NCBI GenBank assembly: GCA_017617415.1
Contig: JAFZWH010000013.1
Span: 22,522 to 86,521, forward strand
Source of the DNA: Victivallales bacterium
GTDB lineage: Bacteria > Verrucomicrobiota > Lentisphaeria > Oligosphaerales > Oligosphaeraceae
Reading direction: 5' to 3'
DNA length: 64,000 nt
Positions 16,627 to 25,279 of this stretch are shown here, piece by piece. The notes under the pieces are model-generated. The model ran no database searches and was not told where the DNA came from. It saw only the letters and a list, made by a program, of their open reading frames with translations. How positions within the stretch are numbered: the first letter of the stretch is position 1; every line of letters starts with the position of its first letter. The position numbers and the translations under genes were made by a program.

Positions 16627-19600
16627 ATGCCTAAGACGACTCTCGAACTCGCCAAGAACCCGCCGTCCCGCAATCGCCCGGTGCCTTTTTGGAGTTGGAA
16701 TGACCAGTTGGAGGCGAACGAGTGTGTCCGCCAAATCGAACTGATGCACGAGCAGGGCATCGGCGGCTTCTTCATGCACGCACGTGGCGGTCTGCTCACC
16801 GACTATCTGTCGAAGGAGTGGTTTGAGGTCACCGAGGCGTGCATCAAGGCGGCCGAGCGGCTTGGGATGAACGCCTGGGCGTATGACGAGGACGGATGGC
16901 CCTCCGGCTTCGGTGGCGGACTGGTCAACGGGAAAGGTATTGAATATCAACAAAAATACTTGCGTATTAAAGAGATATGTGATATTTTAGAAATTCAGGC
17001 CATCAAACATCTCATCGCGGTCTATGATAAGCATGGTCAGCTGCTTCTCAATCCGGACAGTCTCCCTGCGGAGGGTGGTCTGGCGGTCTATTTCGATGTC
17101 AATCCCTATTATGTCGATACCTTGGATGGCAAGGTGATAGCGGAATTTCTGCATTCCACGCACGAGAAATACTTTGACGTTCTGCCTCAGCCAGAGCGTG
17201 AGGCGATGCGTGGCTTCTTCACGGACGAGCCGCAGATTTCGCGTGATGGCACGCCTTGGTCGTTCATTCTGGAGGCCGAATACCGGCAGGCATACGGGGA
17301 CGAACTTCTGCCACGCCTGCCCCAGCTCTTCTACGAAATCGGGGACGACTACCGCGTGACGCGCCACCGTTTCTGGCTCTTGGTCACGCGACTCTTCTCG
17401 GAGAACTTCATGCATCAGATTCAGAAGTGGTGCCATGCCCACGGCTGGCAGTTGACCGGGCATCTGGTACTGGAGGAGTCGATGCATTACCAAATCTGCA
17501 GCAACGGCATCGCCTTGCCCCATTATGAATACTTCGATATTCCTGGCATGGACAACCTTGGAAGGTATTTCACCTGGGTGACCTGTCCGCTGGGACTCTT
17601 CAGTGCCGCCGCGCAGACGGGGCATCGCCAGATTCTCTCCGAGACCTTCGCCCTGTGTGGCTGGGCGGTCTCGTTTGCCGACCTCAAATGGCTGGCGCAG
17701 TGGCAGTTCGTGCATGGCGTGAATTTCCTTTGCCAGCATCTGGAAGGCTATAGTCTGCGTGGTATCCGCAAGCGCGACTATCCTGCGTCGCTTTTCATCC
17801 ACCAGCCGTGGTGGGACTACTACAAGCCCTTCAACGACTACTTCAGCCGTCTGGGCGTGCTGCTGGAGGCGGGCGATGTCCACTACCGCACGCTGCTCAT
17901 CCAGCCCGGCGCCACCGCCTTCACCAACTACAACGACCGCGATAACGGCAAGCTGGATGAATACGACCAGGCGTTCCATGCGCTCACCGACCTCCTGGAG
18001 GCCAGCCAGGTGAATCATCACTATGGCGACGAGGAACTCATGCGCCGTCACGGCAAGGTCGCGGATGGTGAACTTGTCATCGGCGCACAGTCCTACGCTG
18101 TGGTGATTTTGCCGAAGCTCTCCAACCTGGGCGAAGTGCAGTACACGATGCTGAAGCAGTTTGCGGAGCAGGGTGGTCGAATCTACGGACTGCGCAACGA
18201 CTTGGAGCAGGGCTTCTGGGTCGCGGGAGTGGACCATTCCGGCGATACCCTGCTTGCCAAAGTGCAGTGGTTTGACTCCGCCGAGGCTCTCGTGGCGGCA
18301 TTGCCCGCCGAGTGCCGCGTGGTCAATCTGCGGACGCCGGAGGGCAGGGCGCTGCCGGACCTCAATGCCACCAGCCGCTCCTTTGCGGACTTTGACGGCA
18401 AACCCGCCGTGCTCTACTATATCGTCAACAACAACCGCGAGAAGCCCTTCGAGGCGGTCGTGGACATTCCTGCCAAAGGACTGGAACGCTACGATGTCGC
18501 CACTGGCAAAGTGGTCCCGGTCGCTTATCACCGCGAGGGCGACGTCTGCGTGCTGGAGCACCGCTTTGAGGCGGTCGGCGACTTGGTGCTGCTGGCGCGG
18601 GACTACGAGGCGCCTGCCGCTGTCGCCGAGGTGCCCGTTGCTGCTACGTTGCCGCTGGGCGATGCTTGGCAAGTGGTCGGCTCCACCGAGAACCTCCTCA
18701 CGCTGGACCACTGCCGTTGCGAGGCGGATGGCAAGGAACTCTTTGCGCACGAGTATGTCCTGACCATCCACGACGAGCTGCTCAAGTTCGAGCGGGCACT
18801 GCCCATCGTTCTGGAATATGCCTTTGAGGTGGATGAGCAATTTGCGTTGGGTACGCCGGTGGATTTGCTCATCGAGCATCCGGAACGCCAGCGGATTCTG
18901 GTGAATGGCGTGGAAGTCAGCAATGTCTCCCACGGCTTCTTCCGGGACAAGGCGTTCGAGCGCATCGCGATTGGTCCGCAACTGAAACGCGGTCGCAATG
19001 TCATCCGGCTGGAGGGCGAATTCTTCCAGACCGAGGAGACCTACGAGTGCATTCGCCGAGGCAAGATCTTCGAGAGCGAGAAGAACAAGCTCTCCTACCA
19101 CAGCGAGGTCGAGGCGGTCTATCTGGCGGGCGACTTCGGCGTCGCCACGCCCGGTTCTTGGCAGGAACTCACGGCAGATTCCACACGATACACGGGGACC
19201 TTCGCCCTGACCACGCCATCCAAGGCGGTCCAGGGGGACGATGTGGGCCCCTGCGGCAGACCGTTCTTCTCCGGTGTCATTGAACTGGAGCAGACGGTCG
19301 AACTGACCGATGCGGAGACCGCACAGCCCACCGCTGTGCGCTTTGACGCGGTGTACGCTTCGGTGCTGGAAGTTGCCGTCAATGGACAGCGCATCGGCAG
19401 ACTGACAATGCCCGACTACGAATTGACCATCCCCTCAGGAGTGCTGAAGCCAGGCGCGAACACCATCCGCTTGAAGTTGGTGACCAGTCTGCGCAACATG
19501 CTTGGCCCGCACCACCTCCAGGAGGGCGACTCCCATAGTGTGTGTCCCTACCACTTCTACAAGACGCCCGGCGGCGTCTTTACCCCGCACGACGCGGCTC

Positions 19601-19659
19601 CCTGGAATGACGGCTACTGCTTCGTGAAACAAGGCGTGAAAACAATTCGTAATTCGTAA
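16627..19659 (+). CDS. Glycoside hydrolase, GH106 (alpha-L-rhamnosidase)-like
   Basis: A 1010-aa protein resembling the GH106/alpha-L-rhamnosidase-like family. The N-terminal barrel begins with PVPFWSWNDQLEANECVRQIELMHEQGIGGFFMHARGG and AWAYDEDGWPSGFGGG, hallmark motifs at about residues 18-100. A middle acidic TDEP segment (about 200) and HQPWWDYYKPFNDYFSRLG (about 393-411) follow. The C-terminal third is beta-rich, resembling galactose-binding domains. There is no signal peptide, so it may act in the cytosol on imported oligosaccharides. The terminal RNS and the stop codon are encoded by an AATTCGT array. Substrate is inferred from family only. Confidence 0.8.
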   Translation: MPKTTLELAKNPPSRNRPVPFWSWNDQLEANECVRQIELMHEQGIGGFFMHARGGLLTDYLSKEWFEVTEACIKAAERLGMNAWAYDEDGWPSGFGGGLVNGKGIEYQQKYLRIKEICDILEIQAIKHLIAVYDKHGQLLLNPDSLPAEGGLAVYFDVNPYYVDTLDGKVIAEFLHSTHEKYFDVLPQPEREAMRGFFTDEPQISRDGTPWSFILEAEYRQAYGDELLPRLPQLFYEIGDDYRVTRHRFWLLVTRLFSENFMHQIQKWCHAHGWQLTGHLVLEESMHYQICSNGIALPHYEYFDIPGMDNLGRYFTWVTCPLGLFSAAAQTGHRQILSETFALCGWAVSFADLKWLAQWQFVHGVNFLCQHLEGYSLRGIRKRDYPASLFIHQPWWDYYKPFNDYFSRLGVLLEAGDVHYRTLLIQPGATAFTNYNDRDNGKLDEYDQAFHALTDLLEASQVNHHYGDEELMRRHGKVADGELVIGAQSYAVVILPKLSNLGEVQYTMLKQFAEQGGRIYGLRNDLEQGFWVAGVDHSGDTLLAKVQWFDSAEALVAALPAECRVVNLRTPEGRALPDLNATSRSFADFDGKPAVLYYIVNNNREKPFEAVVDIPAKGLERYDVATGKVVPVAYHREGDVCVLEHRFEAVGDLVLLARDYEAPAAVAEVPVAATLPLGDAWQVVGSTENLLTLDHCRCEADGKELFAHEYVLTIHDELLKFERALPIVLEYAFEVDEQFALGTPVDLLIEHPERQRILVNGVEVSNVSHGFFRDKAFERIAIGPQLKRGRNVIRLEGEFFQTEETYECIRRGKIFESEKNKLSYHSEVEAVYLAGDFGVATPGSWQELTADSTRYTGTFALTTPSKAVQGDDVGPCGRPFFSGVIELEQTVELTDAETAQPTAVRFDAVYASVLEVAVNGQRIGRLTMPDYELTIPSGVLKPGANTIRLKLVTSLRNMLGPHHLQEGDSHSVCPYHFYKTPGGVFTPHDAAPWNDGYCFVKQGVKTIRNS

Positions 19660-19664
19660 TTCGT
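19644..19664. repeat. Heptamer tandem array AATTCGT x3
   Basis: Three AATTCGT units followed by AATTGCC. The unit junction at 19657-19659 supplies the in-frame TAA that ends the GH106-like gene. Confidence 0.95.
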
Positions 19665-19727
19665 AATTGCCGTCTTGTAGAGTAGTCACCAACTCGTAGT
19701 AATTCCCTCGCGGAGTTGCGAAAGAAA

Positions 19728-20633
19728 ATGCAACAGGAAGCCCCAGTTTACTTTGACCGCGCCAGCGGTGAATTGCGGCAGGAGACCGTGTTGGGCGACA
19801 AGTGGCTGCGTTGGGCCTACTGCTCGCCCATCCACGGGCTGCTGCAATGGCCGCTCTTCGAATGCGCCGCCTTCTCGCGGATGATGGGCTGGTATCTGGA
19901 CTCCCACGCTTCCGTCAAAAAAATCGAGCCCACCATCCAGGAGTTGAAAATCCCAATGGACGAGGCGGTGATGCCACCCGGCGGTTTTCGGTCCTTCAAC
20001 GACTTCTTTGCGCGTGCGCTGAAGCCCGATGCTCGGCCATTGCCCGAAGACGAGTCACGGCTGATTTCTCCGGCGGATTGCCGTCTGACCGTCTATCCGG
20101 ACATTCCGGCGGGCGTGGCGATTCCCGTGAAGGGCGTGCCGTTTTCGGTGACGGAACTGTTGGGGAATGAAGGCGCGCAGTATGTGCGTCAATTGGCGGG
20201 TGGAAGTCTGATGGTCTGCCGGCTCTGTCCCGCCGACTACCACCGCTACCATTTTCCAGATGTGGGAACTACCCTGAAATACTGGCGTCTGCGTGGCAAA
20301 TACCACTCCGTAAATCCCTTGGCGCTCTCGCTGGGCTTCAAGGTCTTCGCCGAAAATCTCCGCACCGTGCGAATCATGCAATTGGCACATTCAGCGGCAC
20401 CCTGTGCGATGATTGCCGTCGGGGCCTTCGGCGTGGCTTCCATTCATGACCAGCCGGGTGACTGCTTCTCCCGTGGCGACGAGGCGGGATTCTTCACCTT
20501 CGGAGGGTCCACCGTCATCATGGTCTTCCCCCCCAATACGGCGCGCTTCGACGACGACCTCATTGAACACAGCGCACAGGGCATTGAGACCCTCGTGAAG
20601 GTGAACTCTGCCATTGGTTTCTGGATTCATTGA
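19728..20633 (+). CDS. psd: Phosphatidylserine decarboxylase
   Basis: Makes phosphatidylethanolamine from phosphatidylserine at the inner membrane; 301 aa from the ATG at 19728 (an in-frame TTG at 19716 is less likely). Family signatures are FNDFFARALKPDARP (about residue 90), SPADCRLTVYPD, the active-site region PADYHRYHFPDVG, and the self-cleavage site F-G-G-S261-T, where Ser becomes the pyruvoyl group of the small chain. The 30-odd residues after the site are the alpha chain, the usual size. It lies 68 bp after the hydrolase array and upstream of the CBM9-like lipoprotein. Confidence 0.93.
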   Translation: MQQEAPVYFDRASGELRQETVLGDKWLRWAYCSPIHGLLQWPLFECAAFSRMMGWYLDSHASVKKIEPTIQELKIPMDEAVMPPGGFRSFNDFFARALKPDARPLPEDESRLISPADCRLTVYPDIPAGVAIPVKGVPFSVTELLGNEGAQYVRQLAGGSLMVCRLCPADYHRYHFPDVGTTLKYWRLRGKYHSVNPLALSLGFKVFAENLRTVRIMQLAHSAAPCAMIAVGAFGVASIHDQPGDCFSRGDEAGFFTFGGSTVIMVFPPNTARFDDDLIEHSAQGIETLVKVNSAIGFWIH

Positions 20634-20635
20634 TT

Positions 20636-20657
20636 TTGTTTATAATTTGTTTATAAT
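20636..20657 (+). promoter_or_regulatory. Tandem 11-bp repeat carrying duplicated TATAAT box
   Basis: TTGTTTATAAT occurs twice back to back directly after the psd stop. Each copy holds a TATAAT -10-like box. AAAGGAG follows at once and leads to the lipoprotein start, so the repeat probably doubles a promoter element or arose by slippage. Confidence 0.45.
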
Positions 20658-20669
20658 AAAGGAGTTATG

Positions 20670-21461
20670 ATGAAAAAAACACTTGCACTCCTAAGCCTTG
20701 CCCTGATGATGCTTCTGGTCGGTTGCGCCACCGCGCGGAAGGAGCCGGTGGACATCTTCGCCGTCAACCCGCATCGCCCGCCGGTGATGCCGGAGACCTA
20801 CATGGTCCATCGCGTCTCCGAAAAAGTCGCCTCGGGGTTGCTTCTGGCGGGCTGGGAGGACTACCGGTGGGAGACCGCCGAGACGCTCACGCTCACGAAT
20901 TTCCGTCCGGAGAGCAAATTCTACTACGTGACTGTCCAGGCGAAGTTCCTGCATGACGGCAAAAACATCTACGCGATTTACCACACGGACAACGACCGCT
21001 TCGTCATCGCCACGCATTCCCTCAACAACTCGGATGTGTGCCTGGACACCTGCGTGGAGTTCTTCTTTCAGCCGCAGGGGGCCAAGTGGTACGGCAACTG
21101 CGAGTTCTCGCTGTCTGGCGCATATCTGACGATGTTCCACCCGGATGCGCAGAACCCCTGGATGGGCGAACGCTACCTTGCACCGGAGCATCAGGCGCTC
21201 GTGGAGATGTACAGTGCCTATCGGCGCATTATCTCGCCAGAGATGCCTGGGCCAGTCAAATGGACCATCAACTTCAAGATCCCGATGGCGGCCTACGAAC
21301 CCTACGGCGGACCGATAGGAGACCTCTCCGGTCAGAAGTTCATGGCGAACTTCTACCATTGCGCGGACCTCTCCAGCCATCCGCGCTGGGTGAGTTGGGC
21401 GCCCCTGCCGTATCTTGCCTACCATATCCCCGAGTGCTTCCAGGAAATCATCTTCGAATAA
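20670..21461 (+). CDS. Lipoprotein with CBM9-like (carbohydrate-binding) domain
   Basis: A 263-aa lipoprotein. Signal peptide MKKTLALLSLALMMLLVGC has the lipobox LVGC with the lipidated Cys19. The rest is a CBM9/DOMON-like beta sandwich, with FLHDGKNIYAIYHTDND, CLDTCVEFFFQP and WTINFKIPMAAY typical of carbohydrate-binding family 9-like proteins. The ATG at 20670 is chosen because AAAGGAG (20658-20664) is 5 nt away; ATG at 20667 would be too close. A cytosolic paralogue lies next (21561-22247). It probably binds sugars or glycans at the cell envelope; ligand unknown. Confidence 0.82.
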   Translation: MKKTLALLSLALMMLLVGCATARKEPVDIFAVNPHRPPVMPETYMVHRVSEKVASGLLLAGWEDYRWETAETLTLTNFRPESKFYYVTVQAKFLHDGKNIYAIYHTDNDRFVIATHSLNNSDVCLDTCVEFFFQPQGAKWYGNCEFSLSGAYLTMFHPDAQNPWMGERYLAPEHQALVEMYSAYRRIISPEMPGPVKWTINFKIPMAAYEPYGGPIGDLSGQKFMANFYHCADLSSHPRWVSWAPLPYLAYHIPECFQEIIFE

Positions 21462-21462
21462 T

Positions 21463-21480
21463 TCGGATGTCTCGGATGTC
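21463..21480. repeat. Tandem 9-bp repeat TCGGATGTC x2
   Basis: Two exact TCGGATGTC units begin one base after the lipoprotein stop codon. This is another short array at a gene end, with period 9 rather than 7. Confidence 0.8.
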
Positions 21481-21502
21481 CCAGGACCTGATTTAAACCT
21501 CT

Positions 21503-21524
21503 CTGCTGGCGTGGGCGCCAGCAG
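21503..21524. repeat. Perfect 9-bp hairpin, REP-like
   Basis: CTGCTGGCG (21503-21511) and CGCCAGCAG (21516-21524) form a perfect stem with loop TGGG between the two CBM9-like genes. It lacks a T-tract. It resembles REP-type palindromes and could be a transcript processing site. Confidence 0.6.
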
Positions 21525-21530
21525 TACTCC

Positions 21531-21557
21531 CACCTCCCACCTCTCACCTCTCACCTT
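21531..21557. repeat. Heptamer tandem array CACCTCT x3-4
   Basis: CACCTCC, CACCTCT, CACCTCT, then CACCTT, ending 3 bp before the start codon of the second CBM9-like gene. The minus strand reads AGAGGTG with a TGA in each unit. Confidence 0.93.
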
Positions 21558-21560
21558 CGT

Positions 21561-22247
21561 ATGGCTTTAGATGCCAAATACTTGGTCAAGAAGACCACGA
21601 ATCCGCCGACCTTGGATGCCCTTTGGGATGATAGCGTCTGGGCGAATGCCGAGACCGTCCAAGTGGCGTGGGTGCATTCCGCCAGTGCGGACGCTCCGCG
21701 TCCCGTCGTCCAGGCAAAATTGCAGTATGATGCAGGAAATATCTACGGCATCTACAAGGTGGACGATGTCTCCGTGCGTGCCGTCAAGACCGTCTTCAAC
21801 TCGGATGTCTGCCAGGACTCCTGCGTGGAGTTTTTCTTCCGTCCTGGCTATGACCAGGGACCCTACTTCAACCTGGAAATGAGCATCGGTGGGGCGTGCC
21901 TTTCGTCGTTTATCCGCGACTGGACGCGTACCCCCACTGGCTTCGTGGACTTTACGCCACTCGCGCCAGAGGATGGACGACTCCTCGGCGTAAGAAGCAC
22001 TCGCCCTGGCGTCATTGACCCGGAAGAACACCGCCCGCAGACTTGGCAGATGCGCTTCCAGATTCCCATGACGGTGCTGGCAAAATATTGGGGGGCGCCG
22101 CTGACATTGCGCTCCGGCACGAAATGGAGCGCGAACTTCTACAAATGCGCCGACAAACTCGAATATCCGCATTGGATGGCCTGGCAGCCCCTCGAACCGC
22201 TGAATTTCCACCAGCCCAAATTCTTCGGGACACTGCTGTTTGAATAA
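21561..22247 (+). CDS. CBM9-like protein without signal peptide
   Basis: A 228-aa paralogue of the preceding lipoprotein, sharing the order of blocks: LQYDAGNIYGIYKVDD, SDVCQDSCVEFFFRPG, MRFQIPMTVL, and WSANFYKCADKLEYPHWMAWQPL. It lacks any signal peptide or lipobox, so it is predicted cytosolic, unusual for a carbohydrate-binding module. The start codon directly follows a CACCTCT array and no Shine-Dalgarno is visible. An N-terminal extension could be missing, but no in-frame upstream start is better. Function beyond probable ligand binding is unknown. Confidence 0.75.
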   Translation: MALDAKYLVKKTTNPPTLDALWDDSVWANAETVQVAWVHSASADAPRPVVQAKLQYDAGNIYGIYKVDDVSVRAVKTVFNSDVCQDSCVEFFFRPGYDQGPYFNLEMSIGGACLSSFIRDWTRTPTGFVDFTPLAPEDGRLLGVRSTRPGVIDPEEHRPQTWQMRFQIPMTVLAKYWGAPLTLRSGTKWSANFYKCADKLEYPHWMAWQPLEPLNFHQPKFFGTLLFE

Positions 22248-22379
22248 GTTGCCAAAATTGTCATGATTTGTCAAGTTTTGTCCAGAAATTTCCGATTTTC
22301 GGTTTATATTAATGAATAGTACGACCGAGTGGCCGTGAGTTGGGTTTTCAATTCGGGGCTTGTCCCCGGGGAGGAAAGC

Positions 22380-23675
22380 GTGGAAAATCTGATGTATATG
22401 CATCCGCGCGACCAAATCGTGGAATTGATGGGTCGCATCTACGGCAATGGTCTGACCACCACCAGCGGCGGAAATCTCTCGATTTTGGATGCCGAGGGCA
22501 ATATCTGGATTAGCCCGGCGAGTATCGACAAGGGCACGCTGCGCCGCGAGGACATCGTGTGCGTGAAGCCGGACGGCGAGATGCTGGGCCCGCACAAGCC
22601 TTCCAGCGAATTCCCGTTCCACCGCGACATCTATAAGTTGCGTCCGGACGTTCGGGCGATTGTCCACGCGCACCCGCCGACACTGGTGAGTTTCTCAGTG
22701 GCGGGGCAGATTCCGAACACGGCGGTCTTCCCGACGGCGAAGTCGATCTGTGGCACGGTGGGCTATGCGCCCTACGAGGTGCCGGGCAGCGAGGCGTTGG
22801 GGCGCAACGTCTCGGCCGCCTTTGCGGAGGGGCACTCGACGATTCTTTTGGAGAACCACGGTACCTGCTGCGCCGGCAACAGCCTGCTCCAGGCCTTCCA
22901 GCGCTTTGAGACGTTGGACTTCTGCGCCCGGCTGATTCTCGGCGGTCTGCGCATTGGCCAGCCGGTCTATCTCACCGAACCCCAGATGGAATACTACGCC
23001 ATTGACCGCAATGTGGACTTCCATGAGTTCGTGCCGGATAGCCGTACCTCTCAGGAGATGGAGATGCGCTATCAGATGGCGCTCCTCATCCGTCGCGCCT
23101 ACCGCCAGCAACTCTTCACCAGCACCGAGGGCACCTTTGGCTGCCGTCTGGACAAGGACTCCTTCCTGGTCACCCAGCGCACTCTTGACCGCGGCACCAT
23201 CCAGCCCGAGGACCTCGTGCTGGTGCGCGGACATCAGCATGAGACCGGCAAGAAGCTCTCGCGCGGCGCGTGGTTCATCAAGGCGATTTTCGATGCGAAC
23301 CCCGACATCAACTCGGTGATTCTGGCGAATCCGCCGAATGTGATGGCATACGCGGTCACCCACGAGACCTTCGACCCGCGCGTGATTCCGGAGAGCTACA
23401 TCCTGCTGCGCGAAGTGCCCACCTATCCCTTCGGGGAACACTTCCGCAATCTGGGCGAGGTCACCAAGACCATCTCGCCACGCTATCCCGTGGTGCTTAT
23501 CCAGAACGACTGCATGGTCACCACCGGCGCCACGCTGCTGCAGGCCTTCGACCGCCTGGAAGTCGCGGAATACTCCGCACGGGCGACCATCGGCTGCAAG
23601 GCCCTCGGCGGCATGAAGCCCATCACCGACCAGGAAATCAAGGACCTGGTCAAGGCCTTCCATCTCGTGGAGTAG
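22380..23675 (+). CDS. Tandem class II aldolase/adducin protein (fuculose/rhamnulose aldolase family)
   Basis: A 431-aa protein made of two class II aldolase/adducin domains. The first (about residues 10-215) has the N-T/T-S-G-G-N-L-S opening, the zinc ligands H96-A-H98 in IVHAHPP and the ENHG block with the third His. The second (about 225-430) keeps the fold but reads ILANPPNVMAY where HxH should be, so it has lost metal ligands and is probably regulatory or structural. The start GTG at 22380 is chosen because GGGGAGG (22368-22374) precedes it at 5 nt; upstream GTG 22329 and downstream ATG 22392 are alternatives. Substrate may be a deoxyhexulose phosphate, consistent with the nearby rhamnosidase-like enzyme. 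Confidence 0.82.
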   Translation: MENLMYMHPRDQIVELMGRIYGNGLTTTSGGNLSILDAEGNIWISPASIDKGTLRREDIVCVKPDGEMLGPHKPSSEFPFHRDIYKLRPDVRAIVHAHPPTLVSFSVAGQIPNTAVFPTAKSICGTVGYAPYEVPGSEALGRNVSAAFAEGHSTILLENHGTCCAGNSLLQAFQRFETLDFCARLILGGLRIGQPVYLTEPQMEYYAIDRNVDFHEFVPDSRTSQEMEMRYQMALLIRRAYRQQLFTSTEGTFGCRLDKDSFLVTQRTLDRGTIQPEDLVLVRGHQHETGKKLSRGAWFIKAIFDANPDINSVILANPPNVMAYAVTHETFDPRVIPESYILLREVPTYPFGEHFRNLGEVTKTISPRYPVVLIQNDCMVTTGATLLQAFDRLEVAEYSARATIGCKALGGMKPITDQEIKDLVKAFHLVE

Positions 23676-23689
23676 ATCAGGGGAGAGCT

Positions 23690-23799
23690 GCGTCGTCTGA
23701 CGTCTGTCGTCTGTCGTCCCGTCCGCCGTCCGCCGTCTGTCGTCCCGCCTGACGTCTGTCGTCTGTCGTCTGACGTCCCGCCTGACGTCTGACGTCCGT
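23690..23799. repeat. YGNCGTC heptamer array, locus 1
   Basis: About 110 bp of imperfect 7-bp units (TGTCGTC, TGACGTC, CCGTCCG variants) interrupted by CCCGCC-type spacers, between the aldolase and trpB2 genes. The same family recurs at 27562, 31456, 33305, 46817 and 48406. Confidence 0.93.
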
Positions 23800-23886
23800 T
23801 AAGTCGCCCAATAGCGATTATATTAGCGGTGTTTCCGTTTTCGGGGGCGCCGCTTTTCTTTTTTTGACAAATCAGGAGAACCAAAG

Positions 23887-25260
23887 ATGTCTGCTTTGAA
23901 TTCCCAAGAGATTCCCTATAAGATTTATCTGTCGGAAGATGAACTGCCGAAGGCGTGGTACAACGTCCGCGCGGAGATGAAGAAGAAGCCCGCGCCTTTG
24001 CTGAATCCACAGACGCGCCAGCCAGTCACGCTGGATGAACTGAGCCAGGTCTTCTGCCGCGAACTGGCGAAGCAGGAACTGGACGACGCCACGCCCTTCA
24101 TTCCGATTCCCCAGCCGATTCTGGACTTCTACAGGATGTACCGTCCCTCGCCGCTGGTGCGGGCATTCTTTCTGGAGAAGGCGCTGAACACGCCGGCGCA
24201 CATCTACTACAAGTTCGAGGGCAATAACACCTCCGGCAGCCACAAGCTCAACTCCGCCATCGCGCAGGCGTACTACGCCAAGCAGCAGGGGCTGACCAGC
24301 ATCACCACCGAGACCGGCGCCGGCCAGAGGGGCACCGCGCTGTCGATGGCGTGCTCGTTCTTCGGGCTGAAATGCCATGTCTATATGGTGAAGTGCTCCT
24401 ACGAGCAGAAGCCACACCGCCGCGAGGTCATGCGCACCTACGGCGCCGAGGTCACGCCGTCCCCCTCCAACACCACCGAGGTCGGCCGTGCGATTCTGGC
24501 GGCGCATCCGGACACCAACGGCAGCCTGGGCTGTGCAATCTCCGAGGCGGTCGAGACCGCCGTCAAGACGCCGAACTGCCGCTACACGCTGGGTTCCGTC
24601 TTGGCGCAGGTGCTGCTGCACCAGAGCATCATCGGCCTGGAGACGCAGACGGCGCTGAAGAAGTACGGCATCAAGCCGGATATCATCATCGGCTGCGCAG
24701 GCGGCGGCTCCAACCTGGGCGGGCTAATCTCGCCCTTCGTGGCCGAGAAACTCCGGGGCGAGTCCGATTGCCGCATCATCGCGGTGGAGCCGGCCTCTTG
24801 CCCGAGCCTCACCCGCGGCAAATACGCCTACGACTTCTGCGACACCGGTCGCGTCTGCCCGCTGGCCAAGATGTACACGCTGGGCTGCGACTACATACCG
24901 TCTCCCAGCCACGCCGGCGGACTGCGCTACCACGGCATGAGCTCCATCGTCTCCGAACTCTACGATCAGGGGCTGCTGGAGGCGCGTTCCGTCACGCAGG
25001 TCGAGGTCTTTGCGGCCGCCCGTCAGTTTGCGCGGGTGGAGGGAACGCTTCCGGCCCCCGAAAGCTCCCACGCCATCAAGGTCGCCATTGACGAGGCGCT
25101 CCGGTGCAAGGAGACCGGCGAGGCGAAGAACATCGTCTTCGGTCTGACGGGCACCGGATTCTTCGACATGTACGCCTACGAGCGCTTCAACGACGGCGAG
25201 ATGACCGACTACATCCCCACCGACGAGGAGCTCGAGGCGGCCGCCAGCCGACTGCCGTAG
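23887..25260 (+). CDS. trpB: Tryptophan synthase beta chain, TrpB2 type
   Basis: PLP enzyme that condenses indole and serine to tryptophan. It has 457 aa, longer than canonical TrpB (about 400), with the N-terminal extension typical of the TrpB2 subgroup. The PLP lysine is K120 in G-S-H-K-L-N, the phosphate-binding loop is CAGGGSNLGG, and TGAGQRG is conserved. TrpB2 proteins often work without TrpA as indole salvage enzymes; no trpA or other trp gene is nearby. The ribosome site AGGAG lies 11 nt before the ATG. A degenerate stem followed by TTTTCTTTTTTT lies upstream (23832-23873) and may terminate the upstream unit. Confidence 0.93.
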   Translation: MSALNSQEIPYKIYLSEDELPKAWYNVRAEMKKKPAPLLNPQTRQPVTLDELSQVFCRELAKQELDDATPFIPIPQPILDFYRMYRPSPLVRAFFLEKALNTPAHIYYKFEGNNTSGSHKLNSAIAQAYYAKQQGLTSITTETGAGQRGTALSMACSFFGLKCHVYMVKCSYEQKPHRREVMRTYGAEVTPSPSNTTEVGRAILAAHPDTNGSLGCAISEAVETAVKTPNCRYTLGSVLAQVLLHQSIIGLETQTALKKYGIKPDIIIGCAGGGSNLGGLISPFVAEKLRGESDCRIIAVEPASCPSLTRGKYAYDFCDTGRVCPLAKMYTLGCDYIPSPSHAGGLRYHGMSSIVSELYDQGLLEARSVTQVEVFAAARQFARVEGTLPAPESSHAIKVAIDEALRCKETGEAKNIVFGLTGTGFFDMYAYERFNDGEMTDYIPTDEELEAAASRLP

Positions 25261-25279
25261 TCATCTCTGCCTTTCACCC

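Noticed and set aside
16987..19101. 704-aa open frame antisense to the GH106-like gene
   Set aside because: It mirrors codon bias of a well-supported hydrolase, has no recognisable domain and low-complexity composition.
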